A stretch of DNA of 47,115 nucleotides from an uncultured Clostridia bacterium (GCA_944391865.1 CALXVD010000010.1:1-47115), one strand, 5' to 3'. Counted from the first letter of the stretch, positions 35,758 through 45,339 are shown. The notes: generated by a model not told the origin, from the sequence alone. Numbers and translations: made by a program.

Positions 35758-36894
35758 ATGTCTAAAAAATTAGATACTATAAAAAAGTTTATAAAAGTTG
35801 TTAACATAGCTTTAAAAAATAAATCTATTATTATTGCCGCTCCCTATTTTAATAATGAACGCTTAAAAGATGGTTATTACAAAAGGGTAAAGGCTGTGGA
35901 TGAGCTTCTATCTAATTATAAAAAAATATATATATCATATGAAAACTATTCTAAAGAATTATCATACAGATATCCTGATGAAAATACTATTGTTGTAGAT
36001 TACAGCCCTTATTCTAAAAAACACAAAATAATGCTTGCTTTTTTAATATTTGTATGCGGAAAAATATATTGCCATTCTGTATGGCAAGCTAAAAAAACTT
36101 TTTACAAAATTCCTTTTACAAAAGTATTTGTAGATGTGCATGGAGTTGTTCCAGAAGAGGAAACTTTATATGGAAGATATGAGGCTGCTCAAATGTATGG
36201 TGATATTGAGGAAATAGTTGTTCAAAAGTCTGCATGCTTAATTTGTGTTACTAATAAAATAGCTGAGCACTTAAAAAATAAATATGGCAAAAAGTTTAAG
36301 TCTAAAACTATTGTATTAACTATATATGACAAGGTATCCAACGGATTCGTTTCTAAAGGACAAGCCAAGCCTTTAACTACTGATAATAAACCTATTGTAA
36401 CTTATGCAGGGGGAACAATGAAATGGCAAAAAATAGAACTTATGCAAGATGCTATTTTTAAACAAATAGATTGGGCTGTTTATAAAATATGTGTTCCTAA
36501 TCCAGAAGAATTTTGGAGAACTTGGAAGTATTCTAAAGATTTAAAAAATTTATCAGTTGAGTCAAAAACTTACACAGATTTATGTAATAATATTTATCCA
36601 ATTAGCCACTATGGTTTTGTTTTAAGAGATGATATTGTGGTTAATAATGTAGCTTGTCCTACAAAAATTGCAGAATATCTCCAGTATGACATTATTCCTA
36701 TTGTAAACACACCAAATATAGGAGATTTTAAAGATTTAGGAATGAAATATCTAAAATTAGAGGATTTTATTTCTGGTAATTTTTATAATGACCAAGAAAG
36801 AAAACAAATTGTAGAAAACAATAGATTAGTATTTAAAAAATATATTGACATGCACAATAAAGGAATAGAAGATTTTAAAAAACTATTTGCGTAA
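35758..36894 (+). CDS. Glycosyltransferase, GT-B/GT4-like
   Basis: The 378-residue protein has two Rossmann-like halves. The N-terminal half includes KSIIIAAPYFNNERLKDGYYKRVKAVDEL near 22-50 and VFVDVHGVVPEEETLYG near 127. The C-terminal half has PIVTYAGGTMKWQKIELM near 215, and its donor-binding region reads VACPTKIAEYLQYDIIPIVNTPNIGDF near 305. This end motif resembles GT4 enzymes but with unusual residues. Acceptor and sugar cannot be deduced. It sits 12 bases after the ABC ATPase. Confidence 0.7.
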   Translation: MSKKLDTIKKFIKVVNIALKNKSIIIAAPYFNNERLKDGYYKRVKAVDELLSNYKKIYISYENYSKELSYRYPDENTIVVDYSPYSKKHKIMLAFLIFVCGKIYCHSVWQAKKTFYKIPFTKVFVDVHGVVPEEETLYGRYEAAQMYGDIEEIVVQKSACLICVTNKIAEHLKNKYGKKFKSKTIVLTIYDKVSNGFVSKGQAKPLTTDNKPIVTYAGGTMKWQKIELMQDAIFKQIDWAVYKICVPNPEEFWRTWKYSKDLKNLSVESKTYTDLCNNIYPISHYGFVLRDDIVVNNVACPTKIAEYLQYDIIPIVNTPNIGDFKDLGMKYLKLEDFISGNFYNDQERKQIVENNRLVFKKYIDMHNKGIEDFKKLFA

Positions 36895-36912
36895 ATTTTA
36901 GAGAGGTTTTTT

Positions 36913-38121
36913 ATGAATTTAAAAAGATATTTAAAGTTTGGAAAAGCTGTAATTAATTTATATATTTCCAGAATTTTTAACAAAAACAAAAAAGGTATTG
37001 CTTTTATTGTAAATTCTTTCGAAAAAGGTGGAGTTGAACAGGTAGTTCTAAATCTTTACAAAGGATTTAGAAGTAAAGGGTACCCATCTTATGTTGTATC
37101 TTTATCTAATAATATTGGTATATTTGCAAACGAATTAGATTGTCCAAATCATTTAAGAATACTTAATTATGATGTTATTGATTTAATTAATTACTGTGCA
37201 AAAAATAATATTAGAACTTTGCACTATCATTATGCTACTTTTAATATGAAATTAATGAAATTATTAGGTTTTAAAATATTTTATACAATTCACAATACTT
37301 ATATTTGGTATTCTAATGAAGATTGGAATGCTTTAAAATCTTGTTTAAAATATTGCGATGGAATTATTGCTGTTTCTGATTGGACAAAAAGTTATTTTAT
37401 TAAAAAAACAAATATAAAAAATGTAACTACCATAATAAATGGGATAGATATAAAAAAATTATCAGAAAATAATGTTTCTTCTAGTATAACAAGAAACAGT
37501 TTAAATCTTGCTCCTTCTGACAAAGTATTTGTAAATGTAGCCTCCATTACAGAAGGAAAATATCAAATGTGTTTTATAAAAGTAATGGAAGAAATAATTA
37601 AAAAAAGAAATGATATTAAAATATTATTAGTAGGAAATATATTAGATAAAAAATATTATAAAGATTTTATGAAAGAATTAAATAAATCAAAATCTAAAGA
37701 TTTTATTAAATTTGTTAATTATATTCCCCAAAATGAATTATCATCATTTTTAAAAACTGTTCCAGATGCATTTATTTTGCCTTCTATACATGAGGCAGGA
37801 GTTACACTTTCTACAATAGAAGCTTTATTAAATGGACTACCTGTTATAATAACTGATTTTGATATAAAAAATACTTTTCCTGTATCTGATGATATTATAA
37901 CAATTCCTACTCCTTATAATAATATTTTAGAATTAACTCCAAAAAGTGCAAAAAAATTATCTAGAAATTTAAATCCTATTAATAAAAAAGAAATTATCGA
38001 AAAAATAATTTATGTAGCTGATAATTCTGAAAATTTAAGAAAAAAAGTTGAGCCAAATAAATATAAGATTTTTAGTGTTGAAAATATGGTAGAGCAACAT
38101 ATAAATTTTATGATTATTTAA
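36913..38121 (+). CDS. Glycosyltransferase family 4 protein
   Basis: The 402-residue GT-B enzyme has an acceptor-domain start GIAFIVNSFEKGGVEQVVLNLYKGF (split near 30-54), the linker YCDGIIAVSDWTKSYF near 150, VTTIINGIDIKKL near 172, KVFVNVASITEGKYQMCFIKVMEE near 200 and the donor-binding LPSIHEAGVTLSTIEALLNGLPVIITD near 290. The classical E-x7-E is present in a variant form (EAGVTLSTIEA). It probably adds a hexose to the lipid-linked polymer. From here to about 42.5 kb the genes are markedly richer in AAA, AAT and ATA codons than their neighbours. Confidence 0.85.
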   Translation: MNLKRYLKFGKAVINLYISRIFNKNKKGIAFIVNSFEKGGVEQVVLNLYKGFRSKGYPSYVVSLSNNIGIFANELDCPNHLRILNYDVIDLINYCAKNNIRTLHYHYATFNMKLMKLLGFKIFYTIHNTYIWYSNEDWNALKSCLKYCDGIIAVSDWTKSYFIKKTNIKNVTTIINGIDIKKLSENNVSSSITRNSLNLAPSDKVFVNVASITEGKYQMCFIKVMEEIIKKRNDIKILLVGNILDKKYYKDFMKELNKSKSKDFIKFVNYIPQNELSSFLKTVPDAFILPSIHEAGVTLSTIEALLNGLPVIITDFDIKNTFPVSDDIITIPTPYNNILELTPKSAKKLSRNLNPINKKEIIEKIIYVADNSENLRKKVEPNKYKIFSVENMVEQHINFMII

Positions 38122-38139
38122 AATGAATTTGAGGTAGCA

Positions 38140-39324
38140 ATGAAAAAATATTTAAGAAAAATTTATCATTTGGGGAAAAATATTATTTTTAATTTTAAAG
38201 GATTAATTTATAAAAAGCAATTTTTAAATAGTATTTCTTCTTTAAAAATTAATAAATATTCAAAAATAATTATTTTTGAATCGAATTTTGGATGGTCTAC
38301 TTTAATGAGGCAAAGACCTCAGCAAATTGCTCTTAACTTTAGTGAGGATATGTTATTTTTTTACCACTCTGGCCGCAAAGAATTTAATAATAAATTTTCT
38401 TTTGAAAAAATAAAAGAAAATCTTATTTTAATTAATCTTAATATGTATAGAAATTTATTAATTAATTTTATTAAAAAATTAAATTGCAAAAAATATTTAA
38501 TGATTTATTCTACCAGCATAATAAATAATAATTTAATTAAAAAATACGAAAAAAATGGATTTAAAATTATTTATGAATATGTAGATGATATTAGTGATAC
38601 TTTATCTGGAAAAGAGGGGGCTAAATTATTATTAAATACATTTAATAATATTATTAAAAATAATAATTATATAATAATTTGCACAGCAGATAAATTATAT
38701 AAAAATATATTAAAAATAAATAAAAATGCAAATGCTTATCTTGTTACAAATGGATGTGATTATGAACATTTTAAATATAAAAATATAAAAAAACCGAGTG
38801 ATATGATTTTTAAATCTAATAAACCAATTGTTGGATATTATGGTGCTTTAGCCTCTTGGTTTGATTATGATTTATTAAAAGAAATTGCAAATACAAATAA
38901 ATACGAAATTGTATTAATTGGATTAAAATATGATAATTCTTTTGACTTAAACAATTTAAATAAATTTAATAATATTCATTATTTAGGTAAAAAAGATTAT
39001 GAAGATTTACCCAAATATTCCAGCAATTTTGATATTTGTATTATTCCATTTTTAATTAATGATATTACTTTATCAACTTCACCTGTTAAAATTTTTGAAT
39101 ACATGTGTGCAGAAAAACCAATAGTTACTACTGCGCTTCCTGAATGTAAAAAATATAAATCTGTTATTATTTCAGAAAACCACACAGATTTTATAACTAA
39201 TCTTGATAAAGCTATGAATTTAAAAAATAATTTTAATTATATTAATAAATTAAAATTAGATGCTTTAAATAATACTTGGAAAAACAAATGCAAACAAATA
39301 GAAAATATATTAGAAAAGGAATAA
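38140..39324 (+). CDS. Glycosyltransferase (TuaH-like), tandem copy 1
   Basis: The 394-residue protein has SNFGWSTLMRQRPQQIALNF near 49-68, a motif of TuaH-like glycosyltransferases, YEYVDDISDTLSG near 146, VTNGCDYEHFKY near 200, PIVGYYGALASWFDYDLLKEIA near 228 and the donor site STSPVKIFEYMCAEKPIVTT near 313. It is a clear paralogue of the next gene, sharing GYYGALASWFDY and PECKKYKSVIIS word for word. Its stop is two bases before the next start, so the two are surely co-translated. Confidence 0.8.
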   Translation: MKKYLRKIYHLGKNIIFNFKGLIYKKQFLNSISSLKINKYSKIIIFESNFGWSTLMRQRPQQIALNFSEDMLFFYHSGRKEFNNKFSFEKIKENLILINLNMYRNLLINFIKKLNCKKYLMIYSTSIINNNLIKKYEKNGFKIIYEYVDDISDTLSGKEGAKLLLNTFNNIIKNNNYIIICTADKLYKNILKINKNANAYLVTNGCDYEHFKYKNIKKPSDMIFKSNKPIVGYYGALASWFDYDLLKEIANTNKYEIVLIGLKYDNSFDLNNLNKFNNIHYLGKKDYEDLPKYSSNFDICIIPFLINDITLSTSPVKIFEYMCAEKPIVTTALPECKKYKSVIISENHTDFITNLDKAMNLKNNFNYINKLKLDALNNTWKNKCKQIENILEKE

Positions 39325-39326
39325 GA

Positions 39327-40622
39327 ATGAAAGAAATATTTTCAAAATATAATTCTCTAATAAAAAAATATGGATTTATTAATACTTTAAAAAAAATCTT
39401 ATCATATATTAATTCAAAATTTGTTTCTTTAATAAGTCCAATTCAAACAATTAAATTAATTTTTTTCAAAAATAAATATTTGCGAGAATTAAATAATATT
39501 TTTAACAATTCTAATTATGAAAGAGTTATTATTTGGAGAAGTAGCTTTGGTTGGAATGTCCCTCTATTTCAAAGGCCTCAACATATTTCAAATAATTTAT
39601 CTAAAAATAATTGTTTGATTTTTTATGAAGTTACTAAAATGACTGATGAAGTAAATACCATAAAAAAAATACAACAAAATTTATATTTAATTAATTTTCA
39701 AAATAAATTATTTGCAAAATTATTGGAAAAAGAAATTAACAAAATAAATAAACCTAAATATTTGCAATTTTATTCTACTGACTGGACCCTATCTCTAGAC
39801 ACAATAAAAAAATATATAAATAATGGATATAAAATAATATATGAATACATTGATGATATAAACCCATTATTATCTGGTACTAAAGAATTACCAGTAAATA
39901 TTAAAGAAAAATATGAATTTTGTTTAAAAGATACTGAAAATACATTTGTTATTGTAACTGCTGACAATATAGAAAAAGATGTAATTGCTAAAAGAGGAAA
40001 TAACAAAGTGGCTTTTGCTTGCAATGGTGTTGATTATGACCATTTTCAAAATATAGATAAATCTTTTAAATTTGATGACGAATTTAATAAAATATTAAGT
40101 CAAAACAAACCAATTATAGGGTATTATGGGGCCTTAGCTTCTTGGTTTGATTACAACATTATTAAATATTTGGCTAAAAAAAGGCCTAATTACAATATAG
40201 TCTTATTTGGAATAAAATACGATGATAGTTTAGATAAATCTAATATTATAAAATATTCAAATATATTTTTTCTGGGGTCTAGAGATTATAATGTACTGCA
40301 AAATTATGCAAATAAATTTAATGTTTGTACAATACCATTTTTATTAAATGATATTACAAATTCAACATCCCCTGTAAAATTATTTGAATATATGGCACTT
40401 CATAAGCCAATAGTAACTACTGCGATGCCTGAATGTAAAAAATATAAGTCTGTTATTATTTCTAATAATAATGAAGAATTTATTAAAAATATTGATTTAG
40501 CGATTAGTTTAAATAAAACTACTAATTCTGAATATTTTAATATTTTAAAAAATGAGGCCTTAGATAATACGTGGGAAAAAAAAGCTTTAAAAATAATTGA
40601 TTTAATAAAAAAATATGAGTAA
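39327..40622 (+). CDS. Glycosyltransferase (TuaH-like), tandem copy 2
   Basis: The 431-residue paralogue of copy 1 has an N-terminal extension of about 60 residues. Motifs: RSSFGWNVPLFQRPQHISNNL near 72, YEYIDDINPLLSG near 172, ACNGVDYDHFQN near 231, PIIGYYGALASWFDYNIIKYLA near 262 and SPVKLFEYMALHKPIVTTAMPECKKYKS split near 350-377. The start at 39327 is preferred over one 17 codons upstream because it follows AAAAGGA and avoids a large overlap. The pair probably adds two successive sugars or works on alternating acceptors. Confidence 0.8.
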   Translation: MKEIFSKYNSLIKKYGFINTLKKILSYINSKFVSLISPIQTIKLIFFKNKYLRELNNIFNNSNYERVIIWRSSFGWNVPLFQRPQHISNNLSKNNCLIFYEVTKMTDEVNTIKKIQQNLYLINFQNKLFAKLLEKEINKINKPKYLQFYSTDWTLSLDTIKKYINNGYKIIYEYIDDINPLLSGTKELPVNIKEKYEFCLKDTENTFVIVTADNIEKDVIAKRGNNKVAFACNGVDYDHFQNIDKSFKFDDEFNKILSQNKPIIGYYGALASWFDYNIIKYLAKKRPNYNIVLFGIKYDDSLDKSNIIKYSNIFFLGSRDYNVLQNYANKFNVCTIPFLLNDITNSTSPVKLFEYMALHKPIVTTAMPECKKYKSVIISNNNEEFIKNIDLAISLNKTTNSEYFNILKNEALDNTWEKKALKIIDLIKKYE

Positions 40623-40642
40623 TTTATTGGAGGTACAATTTT

Positions 40643-42052
40643 ATGCCCAAAAATATACTTATTGCAACTCAGTCTTTAGGCATAGGTGGTTGCGAAACTT
40701 ATATTCTTACACAATGCAAAGAATTTATAAATATTGGATATAAAGTTTTTATAATTGCAAATTCTGGTGTTTTAGAAAAAGAATTTAAAAAAATAGGTGT
40801 AAAAATATTTAATACAGATTTTTTTAATAATAATTATCAAGAAAATATAAAAATAATTAATAAAATAATTATAAATGAAAATATTGATCAAATTCATATA
40901 CACCCATTTAAAACTTTTTTTGAACCCTGCATATCTAGTATTTTAAATAATAAACCGTATTATTTATATTTTCATGGAGTTTCCTTTGGAAAATATTCTG
41001 ATATTGATTCTGGATTTTCATCTATTGGGAAATGGTATTTTCCATATTTAATAAGTATAGCTTTTAAATACGCTAGTAATTATATATATGTTAGTGAAGA
41101 AGTAAAAAAATTTTATCAAGATAACTATAATTTGCCAGAAAACAAAGGACTAATACTTGCAAATTCAATATTTTTTGACCAGCCACCAAATCCTACTTTT
41201 AAAATAAATAAATTTATTATTGTCTCCAGAATAGATATTGCCAAAATATCTGCTATAAAAAAAGGAATTAATTTTTATTTAGAATATTGCAATAATTATT
41301 TAAATAATTCAAATAATTTAAATGTTCCATTCTCTCTGGATATTTTAGGAGATGGAAATGAACTTACTGAGCTCAAAAATTATATTAAAAATTATAAAAA
41401 TAAATATAATATTAATTTAATTGGTAGTACAAGCAATGTATATGAATATATAAAAAATTACGATGTAGTACTAGGAATGGGCAGGTGCATTTTAGAGGCA
41501 ATTTCTTTAAAAAAATTAACAATTTTAATTTCATATGAAAATTATTGTGGAATTATTAATGCAAATTCGGATGAAATTGATGATATTAAATATGCAAATT
41601 ATTCTGGCAGAAATATAATTAAAAAAAATATTAATGAAGATATAGAATTCATTTCCAATATTACCGAAAATAAATTAAATAATATTTTAAATTCTAATTA
41701 TAATTATATTTATAAAAATAATAATATAAAAATTAATTTAAAAAATATTTTAGAAAATATTAATGAAAAAATAGATTATAAATTTGCTAAAAAAGAAGTT
41801 AATAAATTTTTAGAATTAATTAATTATTTAAATTCGCAAGAACAAATAATTAATTCTAATAAATTAGAAATAATTAATTTAAATAATATTTTAAATAATA
41901 AAAATGAAGAAATAAATAATTTAAATTCTAGTATAAATTCTAAAAACACAGAAATAATAAATTTAACTAATCAAGTAAAAGATTTCCAAATTCAATTAAA
42001 TAATATTAGAAATAAAACACTTTATAAACTATATAAAAAAATATTTAAATAA
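40643..42052 (+). CDS. Glycosyltransferase family 4 protein with C-terminal coiled coil
   Basis: The 469-residue protein begins as a GT4 enzyme (ILIATQSLGIGGCETYILTQCKEF near 4-27, LYFHGVSFGKY near 108, FIIVSRIDIAKISAIKKGINFY near 185, VVLGMGRCILEAISLKKLTILIS near 270). The donor site GMGRCILEA is reduced compared with the usual E-x7-E. Residues about 375-455 form a long Asn/Leu/Ile heptad-like coiled coil (repeats of INLNN, NNKNEEINNLN, NSKNTEIINL), ending in the basic tail RNKTLYKLYKKIFK that could bind membrane. The coil may scaffold the polymer-synthesis complex or measure chain length, which is inference. Confidence 0.75.
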   Translation: MPKNILIATQSLGIGGCETYILTQCKEFINIGYKVFIIANSGVLEKEFKKIGVKIFNTDFFNNNYQENIKIINKIIINENIDQIHIHPFKTFFEPCISSILNNKPYYLYFHGVSFGKYSDIDSGFSSIGKWYFPYLISIAFKYASNYIYVSEEVKKFYQDNYNLPENKGLILANSIFFDQPPNPTFKINKFIIVSRIDIAKISAIKKGINFYLEYCNNYLNNSNNLNVPFSLDILGDGNELTELKNYIKNYKNKYNINLIGSTSNVYEYIKNYDVVLGMGRCILEAISLKKLTILISYENYCGIINANSDEIDDIKYANYSGRNIIKKNINEDIEFISNITENKLNNILNSNYNYIYKNNNIKINLKNILENINEKIDYKFAKKEVNKFLELINYLNSQEQIINSNKLEIINLNNILNNKNEEINNLNSSINSKNTEIINLTNQVKDFQIQLNNIRNKTLYKLYKKIFK

Positions 42053-42070
42053 TTAAAGTTAGGAGTAAAC

Positions 42071-42809
42071 ATGAAAAAAGAAAAAATAATTGGTTTTAAT
42101 GTTTGCACCGATACCGAAAATAATATAGTAAAAAATGTTTATAAAGATTATATAAATAATAATCAAATAGTAATCGCTAGTATAAATCCCGAAATAATAA
42201 TAAATAATTATAAAAATAAATATTTTATAGACGAAATTAATTCATTTAAATATCAAATACCTGACGGAATAGGTATAGTTTACGCATCTCAAAAACAAAA
42301 TGGAAATATAAATAAAAGAATAACTGGAATAGATTTAATGCAAAAATTGTGTGAAAAATCTGTTTATTATAATCTTAAAATTTTTCTATATGGTGCAAAA
42401 CCCGGAATAGCTGAAAAAGCTAAGGATGAATTAAAAAAGACTTATCACAATATTAATATTGTGCGGTGTTTGTGATGGATATGTTGCTGAAAACATTGCA
42501 GTTAAAAAAATAATTAATTCAAATGCAGATGTTCTTTTTATAGGACTTGGTAGCCCAAAACAAGAACAATTTATTATGAAATATAAAAATTCTTTAAAAA
42601 ATATTAAGATTTTTATGCCTGTTGGAGGAAGCTTTGATGTTATAAGTAAAACTATTAAAAGAGCTCCAAACTGGATGATAAAAAAGAATTTAGAATGGTT
42701 TTATAGAGTATTAAAACAACCGAAAAGAATATTTAGGCACTTTAGGTTAATAGATTTTTTAATTTTAGTATCAATTAATAATTGGAGGAATCAAAATGAA
42801 CAAAATTAA
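42071..42809 (+). CDS. tagA: N-acetylmannosaminyltransferase TagA (WecG family), read through a CGG +1 recoding site
   Basis: TagA adds ManNAc to GlcNAc-PP-undecaprenol, forming the teichoic acid linkage unit. Codons 1-131 carry the family motifs SINPEIIINNYKN near 37, the catalytic-type Asp in YQIPDGIGIVYASQ near 60 and KRITGIDLMQKLCE near 83. At NINIV the frame breaks at CGG (42464-42466). Read as C-GGT it continues GVCDGYV, then ADVLFIGLGSPKQEQFI and MPVGGSFDVISKTIKRAPNWM. The joined protein is 245 residues, as usual. The zero frame ends at TGA two codons after CGG. mnaA, which supplies UDP-ManNAc, overlaps its end by 14 bases. Confidence 0.9.
42464..42467 (+). other. CGGT recoding site in tagA
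   Basis: Codon 132 is CGG after GTG and before T. C-GGT joins NINIV to GVCDGYV. The zero frame reads CGG TGT TTG TGA. Confidence 0.8.
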
Positions 42810-43905
42810 AGTTTTAACTATTTTTGGTACAAGACCAGAAGCTATTAAAATGGCACCACTTGTTAAAGAATTGAAGTCCAGAAATGAGATAGAATGTGTT
42901 GTTTGTGTTACTGCTCAACATAGAGAAATGCTTGACCAGGTTTTAGATGTTTTTAGTATTAAACCTGATTACGATTTAAATATAATGAAACAAGGTCAAA
43001 CTTTAAGTGATATAACTAGTAGAGCTCTTAAAAGTCTTGAAGAAATAATAAATAAAGAAAAGCCAAATATTGTTTTAGTACATGGAGATACAACTACTAC
43101 TTTTGACGGAGCACTTGCTGCATACTATACTCAAACTGATATTGGTCATGTCGAAGCAGGACTTCGCACTTGGAATAAATATTCTCCTTTTCCAGAAGAA
43201 ATGAATAGGCAAATGGTTGGAGTTTTATCAGACATGGATTTTGCTCCAACTGAAAGAGCAAAGCAGAGTTTACTTGCAGAGGGTAAAAAAGAAAAAAATA
43301 TTTTTGTTACTGGAAATACAGCAATAGATGCTTTATCTACAACTGTAAATCCTAATTATACAAATAAAATATTTGACTGGGTTGGAGATGATAAATTAAT
43401 TTTACTTACTGCACATAGAAGAGAAAATTTGGGAGAACCAATGAAACATATTTTTAATGCAATAAAAAAAATAACAACTGAATTTTCTAATGTAAAAGTT
43501 GTGTATCCAGTTCATTTGAACCCAAAAGTTCAAAGTGTAGCCGATGAAATATTAGGAAATAATGAAAAAGTAAAACTTATAGCACCTTTAGAAGTTATAG
43601 ATTTTCATAATTTTTTAAATAAATCTTATATGATTTTAACAGATAGTGGAGGAATTCAGGAAGAAGCTCCTTCTCTTGGAAAACCTGTACTTGTTTTAAG
43701 AGATACTACTGAAAGACCTGAAGGCATAGAAGCAGGAACTTTAAAACTTGCAGGAACAAACGAAGAAAAAATTTATTCATTAACAAAAGAATTATTAACA
43801 AATAAAGAAATGTATGATAAAATGAGCATGGCATCAAATCCATATGGTGATGGACATGCTAGTGAAAAAATTACTGATGCTATAATTAATAGATATTCTA
43901 AGTAG
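42796..43905 (+). CDS. mnaA: UDP-N-acetylglucosamine 2-epimerase (non-hydrolysing)
   Basis: MnaA/WecB converts UDP-GlcNAc to UDP-ManNAc, the substrate of TagA. The 369-residue protein shows LTIFGTRPEAIKMAPL near 6, TAQHREMLDQ near 38, VHGDTTTTFDGALAAYY near 94, GHVEAGLRTWNKYSPFPEEMNRQ near 115, LLTAHRRENLGEP near 202 and TDSGGIQEEAPSLGKPVLVLR near 282. GGAGG precedes the ATG, which lies inside the end of tagA, so translation is probably coupled to the recoded gene. Confidence 0.96.
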   Translation: MNKIKVLTIFGTRPEAIKMAPLVKELKSRNEIECVVCVTAQHREMLDQVLDVFSIKPDYDLNIMKQGQTLSDITSRALKSLEEIINKEKPNIVLVHGDTTTTFDGALAAYYTQTDIGHVEAGLRTWNKYSPFPEEMNRQMVGVLSDMDFAPTERAKQSLLAEGKKEKNIFVTGNTAIDALSTTVNPNYTNKIFDWVGDDKLILLTAHRRENLGEPMKHIFNAIKKITTEFSNVKVVYPVHLNPKVQSVADEILGNNEKVKLIAPLEVIDFHNFLNKSYMILTDSGGIQEEAPSLGKPVLVLRDTTERPEGIEAGTLKLAGTNEEKIYSLTKELLTNKEMYDKMSMASNPYGDGHASEKITDAIINRYSK

Positions 43906-43916
43906 AGGAGAAATAT

Positions 43917-44852
43917 ATGAAAAAAATATCAGTAGTTGTACCAATGTACTGCGAAGAAGAAGTAGCAAAAGAATGTTACAATAGATTAACCACTGTTTGT
44001 AAATCTTTAGAAAATTATGAGTATGAATTAATTTTTGTAAATGATGGGAGCGTAGATAAAACACTACTAATTTTAGAAAATTTAGCTACAAATGATAAAA
44101 ATGTAAAAATTATATCATTTTCAAGAAATTTTGGACATCAATGTGCTGTAACAGCAGGCCTAAAATATGTAACTGGTGATGCAATTGTTATAATAGACTC
44201 TGACCTTCAGGACCCTCCTGAGCTAATACCAGAAATGTTAAAACTTTGGGAACAAGGAAATAAAGTTATATATGGAAAAAGAAAAAAACGCGAGGGTGAA
44301 TCTAGATTCAAATTGCTTTCTGCAAGTATGTTTTATAAAACTTTAAATGCTTTATCAGATGTTGATATTCCAAAAGATACTGGCGATTTTAGATTAGTAG
44401 ATAGAGAAGTTGTAAATACAATAAATAACCTCCCTGAACATAATAAATTTTTAAGAGGATTATTTAGTTGGGTTGGATATAAACAATATGCCTTTGAATA
44501 CGAACGTAAAGAGCGTTTTGCAGGTAAAACAAAATATCCATTAAAAAAGATGCTCAAGCTTGCAGGTGATGGTATTGTTAGTTTTTCTACTAAACCGCTA
44601 AAGCTTTTAGGTAGCTTAGGGCTTATATCTATACTAATTTCTTTTATAATATTAATATACGCATTACTATCATTTATTTTTGGTTGGAACAACATTACTG
44701 CTGGGTGGACTTCGCTTATGGTTGCAACAACTTTTTTTGCTGGTGTTCAATTGTTATCTTTATGGATGATATCAGAATATATTGGTAGAATTTATGACGA
44801 AACAAAACAAAGACCACAATATATTATAGAAAAAACAATAAATATAGATTAA
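43917..44852 (+). CDS. Polyprenol-phosphate glycosyltransferase, GT2 (GtrB/DPM1-like)
   Basis: The 311-residue protein has a GT2 domain with SVVVPMYCEEEVAKECY near 4, ELIFVNDGSVDKTL near 38, the metal-binding IIDSDLQDPPELIPEM near 92, the FRLVDREVV region near 160 and RKERFAGKTKYPLKKML near 200. Two C-terminal membrane helices follow (about 230-255 and 265-290). Such enzymes make undecaprenyl-phosphate-linked sugars on the cytoplasmic face for side-chain transfer outside. The adjacent GtrA-like gene is the usual flippase partner. Confidence 0.9.
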   Translation: MKKISVVVPMYCEEEVAKECYNRLTTVCKSLENYEYELIFVNDGSVDKTLLILENLATNDKNVKIISFSRNFGHQCAVTAGLKYVTGDAIVIIDSDLQDPPELIPEMLKLWEQGNKVIYGKRKKREGESRFKLLSASMFYKTLNALSDVDIPKDTGDFRLVDREVVNTINNLPEHNKFLRGLFSWVGYKQYAFEYERKERFAGKTKYPLKKMLKLAGDGIVSFSTKPLKLLGSLGLISILISFIILIYALLSFIFGWNNITAGWTSLMVATTFFAGVQLLSLWMISEYIGRIYDETKQRPQYIIEKTINID

Positions 44853-44892
44853 TAAAAATAGCATAAAAAATTTATAAATTTAGGTGAAAAAT

Positions 44893-45324
44893 ATGTTGCA
44901 AAAAATTAAAAAATTATATGAAAAATATAAAGAAATAATAAATTATGTAATAGTTGGAGGATTAACTACTGTTGTTTCTCTTGGTGTATATTATATTTGT
45001 GTATTTACTTTTTTAAACCCAGAAAATGCATTGGAACTCCAAATTGCAAATGTTTTGTCTTGGATTGCTGGTGTTGCATTTGCATATTTTACTAATAGAA
45101 AATATGTATTTAATAGCAATAATCCAAATAAATTAAAAGAAGCTGCTATGTTTACACTTTCTCGTTTGGTAACACTTGTTTTAGATATGCTTATAATGGG
45201 GCTTGGAGTAAGCATTTTAAAATTTAATGATAAAATTGTAAAACTAATTTCACAAGTAGTAGTTGTTATTGGAAATTATATATTTAGCAAATTATTTGTA
45301 TTTAAAAAAGCGGATAAAAATTAA
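44893..45324 (+). CDS. GtrA-like membrane protein (putative polyprenol-sugar flippase)
   Basis: The 143-residue protein has four membrane helices: INYVIVGGLTTVVSLGVYYI near 19-38, LSWIAGVAFAYFTNRKYVF near 56-74, LVTLVLDMLIMGLGVSI near 92-108 and LISQVVVVIGNYIFSKLFVFK near 117-137. YFTNRKYVF and NYIFSKLFVFK are typical of the GtrA family. The ATG at 44893 is used rather than a GTG three codons earlier, because AGGTG at 44882-44886 is then correctly spaced. The stop codon lies within the loop of the terminator at 45304-45339. Confidence 0.88.
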   Translation: MLQKIKKLYEKYKEIINYVIVGGLTTVVSLGVYYICVFTFLNPENALELQIANVLSWIAGVAFAYFTNRKYVFNSNNPNKLKEAAMFTLSRLVTLVLDMLIMGLGVSILKFNDKIVKLISQVVVVIGNYIFSKLFVFKKADKN

Positions 45325-45339
45325 TTTATCCGCTTTTTT
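45304..45339. terminator. Bidirectional terminator between the GtrA-like gene and the spore protein gene
   Basis: AAAAAAGCGGATAAA (45304-45318) and TTTATCCGCTTTTTT (45325-45339) form a perfect 15-bp stem with a six-base loop and A/T runs at both ends. It closes both convergent genes. Confidence 0.9.
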
